A stretch of 64,000 bases of DNA. Source: Beijerinckiaceae bacterium. Lineage in GTDB: Bacteria > Pseudomonadota > Alphaproteobacteria > Rhizobiales > Beijerinckiaceae. Shown one piece after another: positions 1 through 8,645 of this stretch (its first letter is position 1; every line of letters begins with the position of its first letter). The stretch is taken from assembly GCA_947454485.1 (NCBI GenBank), contig CANGJJ010000002.1, positions 469,173 through 533,172 on the forward strand, given 5' to 3'. The position numbers and the translations under genes are program-made. The notes beneath the pieces were generated by a model, which was not told the origin of the DNA, did no database searches, and was given only the letters and a program-made list of their open reading frames with translations.

Positions 1-80
1 TTTCGCGCTTGCTAGCAAAGCCCCAAAGGTCCAACATTCGCTCCAGTCTGCGGATCACACGCAGAGACAGGGGGGATGCT

Positions 81-1778
81 ATGTCTGTTCGCTCGAACGG
101 TCCTGCGACCGAATCCGATCCAATTCTCAGCCGCCGTCGTTTTCTGGGCGCTGGTGCGGCCACAGCCGCCAGCGCAGTGGCAGTGGCGCCTGCCGCTGCA
201 GCCTCAGGTGCCAAAGAGATCGTCTGGGACCGCGAGGTCGATGTCATCGTGATTGGTGCAGGCGCGTCCGGTCTTCCTGCTGCCATTGCTGCGCGCGATG
301 GGGGTGCCTCAGTCATTTGCGTTGACCACCATTTCGAGACCGGTGGTATTGCGGTCATGAGCGGCGGCGATATTCGTATCGGCGGCGGCAACCGCATTCA
401 AAAGGCAGCGGGCAGCAAAGAAACAGCTGACGATATTTTCAAGCGCTGGACCGATCCGCTGCAACATCGCTTCGCCGATGCCGATATTGTGCGCCGCTTT
501 GCCGATGAGAATGTCGCAACCTTTGATTTTCTCGAAGCCAATGGCGTCAACTTTGATCGTCATGGCAGCAATGTACCGCGCCAGTTCCGCCCCGGCATTA
601 CCAGCACGCCCGGCATTCGCCCCAATGAATGGCCTGTGCGCACGGACAATATTGCGCTTGATCAGGGCCGCAATGGCTCTGGCATTGTGCGCCCGCTGGA
701 ACTGAGTGCGCGCGACAAAGGCGTTGAGTTTTTGCTCTCCTGGACGCTGAATACGATTCATCGTGAAGAGCAATTCGCAGGTCGCGTTCTTGGTGTGCGG
801 ATTGAACAAGTGGACCGTTGGTTCCAGCCGCAGCATCGCTTCCTCAATCTGCGCGCGCGCAAGGCCGTCATTCTGTGCAATGGTGGTCATGGTGCGAATG
901 TGCATTTCCGCCGCATGTTTGATCCGCGCCTGACGGATGAATATCAGCACCACGGCCAAGCCACCGCCAAAGCCAATGCGGCCGGTGAGATTGCCGCTTT
1001 GCAGATCGGTGCAGCGCTAGGCTCTGTCGGCAATGAAACGGATACAGGAACGGGACAGGCTATCGACAAGGGTCGCCTTGCGGTGCGCGACAATTATGTG
1101 CGCGGCAAGATTGGGCCTGAAAGTTCGGTCTTTTTCCGTCATCGAGCGCTGGGTCTTGATGTCGCCGATTGGCAAGATCTCATTCTCGTCAAAGAAAATG
1201 GCCAGCGTTTCTGGAACGAGATTGATGATTCCAATGATGGCTATTTTGCCAATGCGCTGAAGCCGACGGGCGATCCCAAAAAGCTCAATGGTGGTGGGCC
1301 GATCTGGGCAATCTTTGATTCAGCTGCGGTCGAGCGCGAGAAATGGCAAACGACCTATCCGCATGTGGATCGTGGTGGCGGCTATTTCTTCAGCGGCGCA
1401 ACCTTGGAAGAACTCGCAGCTCAGCTGAAGCGCAATATCTATCAGTGGCGACCTATGCCGGGCGATGCCTTGCGCAAGACGGTCGAGCGATTCAACAGTT
1501 TTGTCGTGTCGGGCAAAGATACGGATTTCAACCGCCCCGCGCCGCCGCACAAGATTGAAAAGCCGCCCTTCTTCGCAGCTTGGGCCACGCCGTGTTTGCA
1601 TGATTCCTATACGGGCTTGCGTACCGATGCCAATTGTCAGGTCATGGATATGCAGGGCAAGCTCATTCCGGGTCTCTTCTGCGCAGGTGAATCGCAGGGC
1701 GGCATCAAAAGCCATGGCCTTGGACGCTGCATCGTCACCGGCCGCGTGGCAGGTATGGAAGCAGCGCGTGCCTCTTGA
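81..1778 (+). CDS. Tat-exported FAD-dependent oxidoreductase (fumarate reductase/flavocytochrome c-type fold)
   Basis: A 565-residue flavoprotein. A twin-arginine signal (SRRRFLGAG, about residues 17-25) with an Ala-rich tail is followed by a dinucleotide fold, VIGAGASGLPAAIAARDGG, near residue 55. The C-terminal part, with GLFCAGESQGG and GRCIVTGRVAGMEAA, is the FAD-closing end typical of FAD_binding_2 proteins. The ATG at 81 is preferred over the in-frame ATG at 9 because AGGGGGGAT lies just upstream and it puts the Tat motif close to the N terminus. The family oxidises or reduces C-C bonds (fumarate, urocanate, 3-ketosteroids); the substrate here is unknown. The cytochrome c two genes downstream is a plausible electron partner. 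The fold and export signal are clear; the reaction is not. Confidence 0.85.
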   Translation: MSVRSNGPATESDPILSRRRFLGAGAATAASAVAVAPAAAASGAKEIVWDREVDVIVIGAGASGLPAAIAARDGGASVICVDHHFETGGIAVMSGGDIRIGGGNRIQKAAGSKETADDIFKRWTDPLQHRFADADIVRRFADENVATFDFLEANGVNFDRHGSNVPRQFRPGITSTPGIRPNEWPVRTDNIALDQGRNGSGIVRPLELSARDKGVEFLLSWTLNTIHREEQFAGRVLGVRIEQVDRWFQPQHRFLNLRARKAVILCNGGHGANVHFRRMFDPRLTDEYQHHGQATAKANAAGEIAALQIGAALGSVGNETDTGTGQAIDKGRLAVRDNYVRGKIGPESSVFFRHRALGLDVADWQDLILVKENGQRFWNEIDDSNDGYFANALKPTGDPKKLNGGGPIWAIFDSAAVEREKWQTTYPHVDRGGGYFFSGATLEELAAQLKRNIYQWRPMPGDALRKTVERFNSFVVSGKDTDFNRPAPPHKIEKPPFFAAWATPCLHDSYTGLRTDANCQVMDMQGKLIPGLFCAGESQGGIKSHGLGRCIVTGRVAGMEAARAS

Positions 1779-1811
1779 TCATTATGCGCCGTCCTCCGGG
1801 GCGGCGCATCC

Positions 1812-2801
1812 ATGGTTGATCCGATGAAAGATACGGCGTCCTTTCCTCTCGTACTCGATCTTGTATCCCCGCCGACGCAAGTCGATGCGGATTGCCTCTT
1901 CACGCTTGCTGTCGCGCTTGAATGTGACGCGCCTTGTGATCTGTCGAGCGTGACCTATGAGCTGCACAGCGGCGAGAATCTCATCGGACAAGGTGTGCTT
2001 GGACCCATCCTGCGATTTGATCCTGACTCGCCTGATTATGATCCGCGCAACGGGCCTGTCGAAAAACGTGATCAGATTTTTCTCTCAGCGCGCGCACCCA
2101 AAGCGCTGGGTCATTTTGAATGGCACATCGTCATTCCGGCTCAGTCTGTAGGTGATATTGCGATTGAGGCGACGCAGATTGATTTTGCGGCCACGACCTC
2201 CATTCATCAAACAAGTCTCGCGGTCTGGGATGTACCGGCGCCCGTTCAGCCCGGACAAAAAATGCGCATTTCAATTGGAGCCAAATGTTCGGCAGGCTGC
2301 GATCTTGGTGGCCTTTCCATGCGCATTTTAAATCAAGGAGCAGGTGTTGCGACCGGCACATTGAGCGCGCTTCATCCCCAGATGGAGGGTCTGTGGTGCG
2401 GCGAGGTGGAACTTGATGCACCCATCACGCTTGGCCTCGCAGAATTTGATGTGAGCTTTGCGCCGGGTGATCCGCGCGGTCTGCCGCATAGTGCTGCGCA
2501 AGCCAGCTTTAGCACGATCGTTGATGCACCGCCCGATCATGATGTGGCTGTGGCGATAGTCGATCGTGAAACTGGTGCACCTGTCGAAGAGGCTCATATA
2601 CGCCTTGGACTGCAACGTGTCTCCACCGATATGACAGGGCGTGTCATCATTCCCGCACCGCGCGGCGAACATCGTTTGTTTGTCTGGAAAGCGGGTTTCG
2701 AAATCCCCGAACAAATGATTTTGGTTGATCAAGATCTCAATATCACTGTGCAAGCCAAAGCGCTGCCCGTCAAAAATCCTTACGACAGATGGCAAGGATA
2801 A
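1812..2801 (+). CDS. Beta-rich protein of unknown function with C-terminal carboxypeptidase-regulatory-like domain
   Basis: A 329-residue protein I do not recognise as a named family. It has no signal peptide or membrane span. Most of it alternates short hydrophobic strands, like stacked immunoglobulin-type domains. The last 80 residues (VAIVDRETGAPVEEAHIRL, then DMTGRVIIPAPRGEH and VWKAGFE) look like a carboxypeptidase regulatory-like/transthyretin-type domain. Cys-rich spots occur near residues 38-42 and 156-160. It starts 33 bases after the flavoprotein gene and ends 9 bases before the cytochrome c gene, so it is almost certainly co-transcribed with both. A second in-frame ATG at 1824 is an alternative start. 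A scaffold or assembly role for the redox proteins is only inference. Confidence 0.7.
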   Translation: MVDPMKDTASFPLVLDLVSPPTQVDADCLFTLAVALECDAPCDLSSVTYELHSGENLIGQGVLGPILRFDPDSPDYDPRNGPVEKRDQIFLSARAPKALGHFEWHIVIPAQSVGDIAIEATQIDFAATTSIHQTSLAVWDVPAPVQPGQKMRISIGAKCSAGCDLGGLSMRILNQGAGVATGTLSALHPQMEGLWCGEVELDAPITLGLAEFDVSFAPGDPRGLPHSAAQASFSTIVDAPPDHDVAVAIVDRETGAPVEEAHIRLGLQRVSTDMTGRVIIPAPRGEHRLFVWKAGFEIPEQMILVDQDLNITVQAKALPVKNPYDRWQG

Positions 2802-2810
2802 GGAGACCTC

Positions 2811-3200
2811 ATGTATTTTAAGACAGGACTTTTTATAACACTCTTCATGACGGGAAGCGCATTGGCGAATCCCACTTTTACGAGTGAAGAAGCCAAGCGC
2901 GGTGAAGCGCTCTACAATTCCAAATGCTCGTCTTGTCACGGCCGCGAATTAATCGCCAAAGGTGATCCGCCAAGTCTGACGGGCGAGCAATTTGGCAATG
3001 GCTGGTTTAACAAGAGCCTTGCGGATCGCTTCTCGGCGATCAAAGAATCCATGCCGCCCAATGATGCTGGCAATCTGCCCGACCGTGATGTGCTCGACAT
3101 CATCGCCTATATTTTGAAGTTCAATGGCTATGCGGCAGGCGCGACGCCATTGCCGACACAACCTGCTGCCATGGATGGCGTGAAGATTTCGCCGAAATAA
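2811..3200 (+). CDS. Periplasmic class I cytochrome c
   Basis: A 129-residue protein with a Sec signal peptide (MYFKTGLFITLFMTGSALA) and one haem-binding CSSCH motif around residue 40. A GEALYNSKC lead-in and a downstream Met (ESMPP) could serve as the sixth ligand. AAGGAGACCTC directly before the ATG is a strong ribosome binding site. It is the last gene of the unit with the Tat flavoprotein and ends just before a bidirectional terminator. Its likely job is to carry electrons between that flavoprotein and the respiratory chain in the periplasm. Confidence 0.85.
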   Translation: MYFKTGLFITLFMTGSALANPTFTSEEAKRGEALYNSKCSSCHGRELIAKGDPPSLTGEQFGNGWFNKSLADRFSAIKESMPPNDAGNLPDRDVLDIIAYILKFNGYAAGATPLPTQPAAMDGVKISPK

Positions 3201-3220
3201 AAATCAAATCACTCAAACAA

Positions 3221-3248
3221 AAACCCTCCGGCGTGAACCGGAGGGTTT
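3221..3248. terminator. Bidirectional Rho-independent terminator between convergent units
   Basis: A perfect 11-bp stem, AAACCCTCCGG paired with CCGGAGGGTTT, closes a 6-base loop. Reading on the minus strand the stem is followed by a T-rich run, so it serves the minus-strand cytochrome gene best. Its own T-rich right arm lets it also stop the plus-strand unit. Confidence 0.85.
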
Positions 3249-3269
3249 CTGTGTGTGAGGCTATCTCAA

Positions 3270-3614
3270 TCAGGGATTGAGCAGCTTGATCGTCTTGGGG
3301 TCTGCAGGTGCCGGGATCGACTGGAGATAGGCATAGATATCTTCCAGATCGCCGTCTGACAGAATCTTCTTTGAGAAGGGCGGCATGGCACCGCTGGTTT
3401 CACGAACGAAGTTGTTCAACGCTTCATAGGGCAACTGCGTACGTTGCAGAACAGGCCCTGCGACGCCGCCTTGTCCCTGATAGCCGTGGCACTGCCAGCA
3501 GCCATTCTTTTCGAAAGCGACTTTACCCTTCTTCGCATCGCCTGCCGCATAAGCAGCAGAGGAGAGAGCAAGAAGGCTGATCGCAGCGGCGGTGATGATC
3601 TTGGTCATGCGCAT
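3270..3614 (-). CDS. Periplasmic class I cytochrome c paired with the thiamine-diphosphate enzyme
   Basis: A 114-residue protein with a Sec signal (ITAAAISLLALSSAAYAA), a single CWQCH haem site near residue 39 and a possible Met ligand in GAMPPF near residue 80. The ATG at 3614 is favoured by TAAGGAGACGC eight bases upstream. It begins 12 bases after the Tat-exported thiamine-diphosphate enzyme gene, so the two are probably one transcript. The cytochrome is then the obvious periplasmic electron acceptor for that enzyme. It is a different protein from the cytochrome of the opposing unit. Confidence 0.85.
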   Translation of the reverse strand: MRMTKIITAAAISLLALSSAAYAAGDAKKGKVAFEKNGCWQCHGYQGQGGVAGPVLQRTQLPYEALNNFVRETSGAMPPFSKKILSDGDLEDIYAYLQSIPAPADPKTIKLLNP

Positions 3615-3626
3615 TGTTGCGTCTCC

Positions 3627-5579
3627 TTAGCGCGGCTGCGTCCAAACATTGAGAAGGGCAGGCTGGCCTGACTTCACGACAGCAATGGCTTCGCGAATAG
3701 CGGGGCCAAGCTGTGCAGGATCCTTGATCGGACCCTTCGCCCACCAGCCCATGGACTCTGCGAGCTTGTGATATTCGACATCCGGATTCTGGATCATAGT
3801 GCCGACCGGGCCGTCATCGCCGCCATAGTTGGACGGACGATTGCGGAAGCTGGCCATGCGCTGGATATGCATGACCTCCTGATGCCATGCACGGTTGTTG
3901 TGCATGATGGAGAGCATCGGGATCTTGTGCTTGGCGGCTGTCCAAAGAACGCCCGGAGCAAACATCAAGTCACCATCCGATTGGATCGAGACTGAGAAGC
4001 GGCCAAGATCGCGATTGGCGAGCGCAGCGCCCACAGATGCCGGTGCGCCATAACCAACGCCATAGCCGCCTGAGCGGCCGAGCCAGTGATGGTGCTTATC
4101 CATCTTCCACAAACGGTTCGGCCAGTTGCTGACATTGCCTTCAGAGGCAACAAGTGACCAGTCGAGATCCTTGATCTGCGCATAAAGCTCCATGCACATA
4201 CGCGCGGTGGAAATGGGGCTTGCGTCCCATGCGAGGCTTGCAGCAGCAAGCTCGCGCGCGCGGATATCTTCACGAACCTTCTTGGCGCGCTCGCCGCGCT
4301 GGGCAATCGCATTTTTGCGATCAGCGGTCAGTTCCGACTTCACTGCCTCGATAAGCGCAGGCAAGGTCGCCTCCGCATCGGCTGGCATCGAAATATCGAC
4401 TGACTGGAAGCGCTGGAAGTCCTGGTAATTAGACTTGGTCAGCAGTTCGACAGAGGAGATGCTAATCAGCTTCGCAGTGGCCTTGGCGCGTGTGCCATTG
4501 ATGCCAATGCCGTGAACGCCGTTATCTGTATAAGTGTTCACGACACCCCAGAAGTCGGACAATTCAAGACCCATGATGACGTCAGCCTGCGCCACCGCTC
4601 CAAGTGGGCGCGCAAGATGATGCATATTGGGGAAGTTCATGCGATTGCCCTGATCGACAACCGAGCATTGCAGCAGTTCAGCCAGCTCAACGAGCAGGCC
4701 AACACCCTTGGGCGTGCGAGCTGCACGATCAGCGACGATGACCGGATTTTCTGCATTCACCAACATGCGCGCTGCATCTTTCACCGCGCCCATTTCGCCA
4801 GCAGGCGGCGAGGGCATGGTGAATTTGGGAATGTAGAGATTCTTGCCAGCAGCAATCGGCTCTTGCTGCAAGCCAGCATCGAGCGAGATCGAGACCGGGC
4901 CATAGGGCGGGGTCATCGCGATCTTGTAGCCACGCACCATGGTCTGCGCGAAAGCTTGCAAGGTCGTGGGCGTATCATCCCACTTCGTATAGTCGCGCAC
5001 GATGGCATTGATGTCTTGCGCGGAATGGAAGGTCGGCACGCCGGGAGGGCGCGTCGCTGCATCCATATCATTGCCGCCGATGATGATGACGGGCACGCGA
5101 TCGCAATAGGCGTTGTAGATCGCCATGGTCGCATGCTGCAGACCCACCGTGCCATGCACCATGGTCATCAGCGGCTTGCCGGTGATCTTGAAATAGCCAT
5201 GCGCCATGCCGACGCCCGACTCTTCATGCATGCAACTCAGATATTCCGGCGCTTTGTTCTCGCCGTAATTGATCAGAGACTCATGCAGAGCGCGGAATGA
5301 GGATGCGCAGTTCGAGGGCGTATATTTGAAGTCGAGTGTCTTCATCACATCGACCATGAAGTCCGACCCGGGCTTGCCGCCCAAGCGGTTGATCTCGCCG
5401 GGCGTACCAGTCTCGGCGGCGATCTGCGTCACGGTCGGCGGCAGGGCCGAAGGGACTTGACGGGGTGCTGCGCCCTGAGCGGCTGCAGGCGTGGCAATGG
5501 CGGGGGCGACGCCGGCGATGGCGGCCCCGGTCAGAAATTTACGGCGGTTCGGGCCGTCCTTGGCTGTGTCTTCACTCAT
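3627..5579 (-). CDS. Tat-exported thiamine-diphosphate-dependent enzyme (acetolactate synthase/pyruvate oxidase-like)
   Basis: A 650-residue protein of the three-domain thiamine-diphosphate family. The N-terminal pyrimidine-binding domain holds the conserved Glu (MHEESGVGMAHGYFKITG). A central domain follows, and the C-terminal diphosphate-binding domain has SDGDLMFAP and ends its motif with MHNNRAWH. The first Gly of the usual GDG is Ser here. The N terminus carries a twin-arginine signal (PNRRKFLTGAA), unusual for this mostly cytoplasmic family. The ATG at 5579 is chosen over 5681 because AAGGGAGGAAG precedes it and the Tat motif then sits near residue 13. With a cytochrome c 12 bases downstream, I infer a periplasmic 2-oxo acid or related oxidation. 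The substrate is unknown. Confidence 0.82.
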   Translation of the reverse strand: MSEDTAKDGPNRRKFLTGAAIAGVAPAIATPAAAQGAAPRQVPSALPPTVTQIAAETGTPGEINRLGGKPGSDFMVDVMKTLDFKYTPSNCASSFRALHESLINYGENKAPEYLSCMHEESGVGMAHGYFKITGKPLMTMVHGTVGLQHATMAIYNAYCDRVPVIIIGGNDMDAATRPPGVPTFHSAQDINAIVRDYTKWDDTPTTLQAFAQTMVRGYKIAMTPPYGPVSISLDAGLQQEPIAAGKNLYIPKFTMPSPPAGEMGAVKDAARMLVNAENPVIVADRAARTPKGVGLLVELAELLQCSVVDQGNRMNFPNMHHLARPLGAVAQADVIMGLELSDFWGVVNTYTDNGVHGIGINGTRAKATAKLISISSVELLTKSNYQDFQRFQSVDISMPADAEATLPALIEAVKSELTADRKNAIAQRGERAKKVREDIRARELAAASLAWDASPISTARMCMELYAQIKDLDWSLVASEGNVSNWPNRLWKMDKHHHWLGRSGGYGVGYGAPASVGAALANRDLGRFSVSIQSDGDLMFAPGVLWTAAKHKIPMLSIMHNNRAWHQEVMHIQRMASFRNRPSNYGGDDGPVGTMIQNPDVEYHKLAESMGWWAKGPIKDPAQLGPAIREAIAVVKSGQPALLNVWTQPR

Positions 5580-5612
5580 AGGGCTTCCTCCCTTAGGTTT
5601 TGCAAGCAGGTA

Positions 5613-5640
5613 GAACAGATCCAAGTCATTGAATCTGTTC
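5613..5640. promoter_or_regulatory. Near-perfect 28-bp palindrome, candidate operator of the thiamine-diphosphate enzyme gene
   Basis: Arms GAACAGATCCAA and TTGAATCTGTTC (12 bp, one mismatch) flank a 4-base centre, GTCA. The site lies 34 to 61 bases before the start codon of the minus-strand gene, where an operator would sit. Which regulator binds is unknown; no regulator gene is adjacent. Confidence 0.5.
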
Positions 5641-5713
5641 GATATTTTAGTTTTCTTGATGATGCGATCTCTGGTGGTCACAAGCCAGGAGAGCCGATGC
5701 CGCTCTTATCTCT

Positions 5714-5858
5714 GTGAGGGCGTTACCCTCGCGGTGGCGTTGATCCTGCTGGCGCAATGGCCGTCCTCCCCGGTGGTCTTTTCACGACCACTTGAAGGTC
5801 ATGTTATACGCGGCCGACGCAGAGGCAAGCCGCATTTGGATCACATGCAGGGCTTGCC
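5714..5858 (+). promoter_or_regulatory. Three successive hairpins in the queC leader; possible structured RNA
   Basis: The gap 5580-5905 has no gene. Its right half holds three hairpins: GAGGG/CCCTC around 5716-5730, GTGGTC/GACCAC at 5773-5791, and GGCAAGCC/GGCTTGCC at 5824-5858. In the last, an inner GCAT/ATGC pair lengthens the stem to 12 bp around a 2-base bulge. It ends about 48 bases before the queC start. The gene makes the preQ1 precursor, so a ligand-sensing leader is conceivable, but I do not see the known preQ1-I consensus. Confidence 0.35.
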
Positions 5859-5905
5859 GCATCAACATAAGCTTTGCAATGAAGCGACGCATCTCAGGAG
5901 ACCGC

Positions 5906-6610
5906 ATGGACCCCAATGGCGCACTTGTTCTGTTTTCCGGCGGGCAGGATTCGGCCACATGTCTGGCTTGGGCCTTGGAGCGTTATGCGCGTGTCGAAAC
6001 TGTGGGTTTTGACTATGGCCAGCGTCATCGTATTGAGCTTGATTGTCGCGCAACGGTTCGCGATGGGCTGAGCGCGATCAAGCCCCTATGGGGCGAGCGT
6101 TTGGGCGAGGACCATATGATCGATCTGGCGGTGCTCGGCCAGATCTCGCAAACCTCGCTGACCAAAGAGATCGCTTTCGAGATGGAGGGCGATGGTCTGC
6201 CGAACACATTCGTGCCAGGTCGCAATCTGCTCTTTCTGACTTTTGCAGCAGCGATCGCCTATCGGCGCGGGCTTAAAGTCATTGTGGGTGGCATGTGCGA
6301 GACGGATTTTTCCGGCTATCCCGATTGCCGGGATGATACGATCAAGGCGCTTCAAGTGGCGCTCAATCTTGGCATGGATCGGCGCTTTGCGCTGGAAACG
6401 CCATTGATGTGGATCGACAAGGCCGCCACCTGGCGCTTGGCGCGGGATCTGGGCGGTGAGCCGCTCGTCGATCTCATCCGGCATGAAACACACACCTGTT
6501 ATCTGGGTGATCGCAAAAGCTTTCATCCATGGGGCTTTGGCTGTCGTACCTGTCCTGCATGTGAGTTACGTGCCAAGGGCTATGAGGCCTTTGTGGCTGA
6601 AGAGGTGTGA
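5906..6610 (+). CDS. queC: 7-cyano-7-deazaguanine synthase QueC
   Basis: A 234-residue cytoplasmic enzyme. It makes preQ0 from 7-carboxy-7-deazaguanine, ammonia and ATP in queuosine synthesis. The N terminus has the PP-loop ATP motif [12 protein letters not shown], and the C terminus the zinc-binding Cys set ([19 protein letters not shown]). [15 protein letters not shown] is a family hallmark. The ATG at 5906 follows CAGGAGACCGC and puts the PP-loop at residue 10, the usual place; in-frame ATGs upstream (5792, 5879) would add a meaningless extension. The next gene starts directly at its stop codon. Confidence 0.95.
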   Translation: MDPNGALVLFSGGQDSATCLAWALERYARVETVGFDYGQRHRIELDCRATVRDGLSAIKPLWGERLGEDHMIDLAVLGQISQTSLTKEIAFEMEGDGLPNTFVPGRNLLFLTFAAAIAYRRGLKVIVGGMCETDFSGYPDCRDDTIKALQVALNLGMDRRFALETPLMWIDKAATWRLARDLGGEPLVDLIRHETHTCYLGDRKSFHPWGFGCRTCPACELRAKGYEAFVAEEV

Positions 6611-7549
6611 GTGGCAATGACGAGCGTAGCGGTGATTGGTGCGGGATTGGCGGGTCTGGCAGCAGCCGACCATTTGCGTACCGCTGGCATCGACTGCACG
6701 CTCTTCGATAAGAGCCGCAGCTTTGGTGGCCGCATGTCAACGCGCCGCGTGGATGAGTGGCAGTTCGACCATGGCGCGCAATATTTCACGGCGCGCGGTG
6801 ACGCCTTTCAGGCGCAGGTGCAGCGCTGGATCAGCGAGGGCGTTGTCGCCCCTTGGTTTGATGACTCTTATGTCGGCACGCCGGGCATGACTGCGCCCGC
6901 GCGCGCTTTGGCAGCCGGCATGAAAGTCGTCACCGGCTGTGAAGTCGCCCAATTGCGCAAGCTCGCAACAGGCTGGAGCATAGACTCAACAGCTGGTCTT
7001 GTTGATGCGCCCGGCAATGGGAAATTCGACGCGGTGATTGTCGCTGTGCCGGCTCCCCAGGCGCAGGCAATCTTTGCGCGCAGCGCTGTGCATTTTTCAG
7101 CTTTATCGCAGGTGCGCTACGCGCCTTGTTGGGCACTGATGCTGGCGCTCGATGCGCCGCTGTCTGCGCAGCAATTGTGGTGGCGACCAGAGGGCGGCGA
7201 CATTGCATGGATCGCGCGCAACGGCTCCAAGCCGCAGCGCAGTGGCGACACTTTGGTTGTGCATGCAAGCCCGTCATGGTCGCGTGAGCATCTCGAAGAG
7301 ATGCCCGACGATGTCTTGAAACGCCTCATTCCGAAAGTCAGCGCGCTGATCGGCGCGCCCGTGAAGCCCATCTATGCAACAGCGCATCGCTGGCGCTTTG
7401 CGCTGGTCGAACAGGCTGTGGGTGAGGCCTGTTTGTGGAATGATGAGCTGAGTCTGGGCGCTTGTGGTGACTGGTGTTTGGGCCCGCGTGTCGAATGCGC
7501 TTATGACAGCGGCCTTGCCATGGCGCAGAAGATTGTGGGTCGCGCATGA
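6611..7549 (+). CDS. FAD-dependent amine oxidase-like (renalase-like) oxidoreductase
   Basis: A 312-residue single-domain flavoprotein. VAVIGAGLAGLAAADHLRTAG at the N terminus is a Rossmann FAD site. SRSFGGRMSTRR followed by FDHGAQYFTAR is the signature of renalase-like NAD(P)/FAD oxidoreductases. The GTG at 6611 is taken as start because AGAGG lies five bases before it; the ATG at 6617 is nearly as good. It follows queC without a gap and overlaps the DUF393 gene by ATGA, so it heads a coupled run. Similar genes are often found beside photolyases; the reaction is not known. Confidence 0.85.
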   Translation: MAMTSVAVIGAGLAGLAAADHLRTAGIDCTLFDKSRSFGGRMSTRRVDEWQFDHGAQYFTARGDAFQAQVQRWISEGVVAPWFDDSYVGTPGMTAPARALAAGMKVVTGCEVAQLRKLATGWSIDSTAGLVDAPGNGKFDAVIVAVPAPQAQAIFARSAVHFSALSQVRYAPCWALMLALDAPLSAQQLWWRPEGGDIAWIARNGSKPQRSGDTLVVHASPSWSREHLEEMPDDVLKRLIPKVSALIGAPVKPIYATAHRWRFALVEQAVGEACLWNDELSLGACGDWCLGPRVECAYDSGLAMAQKIVGRA

Positions 7550-7929
7550 CGCAGCAAGAGCCGCTCACCATCTATTATGATGGCGCTTGCCCCTTGTGCC
7601 GCGCCGAGATCAATCACTATCAAACACTCGAAGGGGCGCAGGCCATTTGCTTTCGCGATGTCGCGAGCAATGATGTTGAGCTGCCCGAAAATTTGACCCG
7701 CGACGCGGCATTGTCGCGCTTTCACATTCGCCGCACAGATGGAACCCTTGTGTCGGGCGCTGAGGCTTTCGTGACGGTATGGGAGAGCCTGCCACAATGG
7801 CACTGGGCTGCGCAGATCGCGCGCTTGCCGGGCATGATGTGGCTGCTCGAAATTGGCTACCGCATGACGCTCATCATTCGCCCCACTCTGTCGCGCTGGT
7901 TTGGTCGTTGGCAGGCACGTCATGATTGA
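7546..7929 (+). CDS. DUF393 / DCC-family thiol-disulfide oxidoreductase-like protein
   Basis: A 127-residue protein with the defining YYDGACPLCRAEI motif (CxxC, thioredoxin-like) near residue 10 and FRDVAS about 25 residues later. The C terminus (MWLLEIGYRMTLIIRPTLSRW) is hydrophobic to amphipathic. Start and stop overlap both neighbours (ATGA with the upstream flavoprotein, 8 bases with the dehydrogenase), indicating translational coupling. The family is annotated as redox-active by fold only. Confidence 0.85.
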   Translation: MTQQEPLTIYYDGACPLCRAEINHYQTLEGAQAICFRDVASNDVELPENLTRDAALSRFHIRRTDGTLVSGAEAFVTVWESLPQWHWAAQIARLPGMMWLLEIGYRMTLIIRPTLSRWFGRWQARHD

Positions 7930-8632
7930 CCTGACAAGTTTTGAGCGCGACGGCGTCGCATTGGTCTTTGGTGCGAGCGGCGGCGTTGGCGCTGCGCTCT
8001 GTCATGAGATCGAGATGAGCGGCCATTTCGCGCATCTATGCGCTATGTCACGTCGCAGCTCGCCCAGCTTCGACCTCACAGATCAAGAGAGCATTCGCCA
8101 TGCAGTTGAACATGCTGCTGCACAAGGCCCATTGCGTTTGGTGATTGACGCCACCGGCTTTCTGCATGACGACCAACAAGGTCCTGAGAAGAGCCTGCGC
8201 GATCTTGATGCCGCCAAGCTCGCGCGCAGCTTCGCGCTCAATGCCATTGGTCCGGCGCTCATCATGAAACATGTGCTGCCGATTTTGCCAGCGCAGGGCA
8301 AAAGCCTCTTTGCGACTTTGTCCGCGCGTGTCGGCAGTATCGGCGACAATCATTTGGGTGGCTGGTATGGCTATCGCGCCTCCAAAGCTGCGCTCAATCA
8401 ATTGATGCGCACAGCTGCCATTGAACTGCGTCGCCGTCGCCCGCAGGCCATCTGTGTGTCTTTGCATCCAGGCACCGTACAGAGTGATCTGTCCTCGCCC
8501 TTTGCCAAAGACGGGCTTGAGGTGCAGACGCCGCAACAATCGGCGCAGTCACTCTTGGGTGTGATGAATGCTCTCAACGTGTCGCAGACGGGTGGCTTCT
8601 TTGATCATCACGGCAAGCCGATCGTCTGGTGA
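7922..8632 (+). CDS. Short-chain dehydrogenase/reductase (C-factor/CsgA-like)
   Basis: A 236-residue Rossmann dehydrogenase. The nucleotide site is [13 protein letters not shown] near residue 14, the catalytic Tyr-Lys is in [10 protein letters not shown], and the preceding Ser is probably in the TLSARVGSI stretch. The ATG at 7922 overlaps the end of the DUF393 gene; the longer reading from 7901 would run further into that gene. It lies in the flavoprotein-DUF393-SDR-DUF2256 run. The substrate cannot be told. Confidence 0.85.
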   Translation: MIDLTSFERDGVALVFGASGGVGAALCHEIEMSGHFAHLCAMSRRSSPSFDLTDQESIRHAVEHAAAQGPLRLVIDATGFLHDDQQGPEKSLRDLDAAKLARSFALNAIGPALIMKHVLPILPAQGKSLFATLSARVGSIGDNHLGGWYGYRASKAALNQLMRTAAIELRRRRPQAICVSLHPGTVQSDLSSPFAKDGLEVQTPQQSAQSLLGVMNALNVSQTGGFFDHHGKPIVW

Positions 8633-8645
8633 GCGGGGTCTGATC

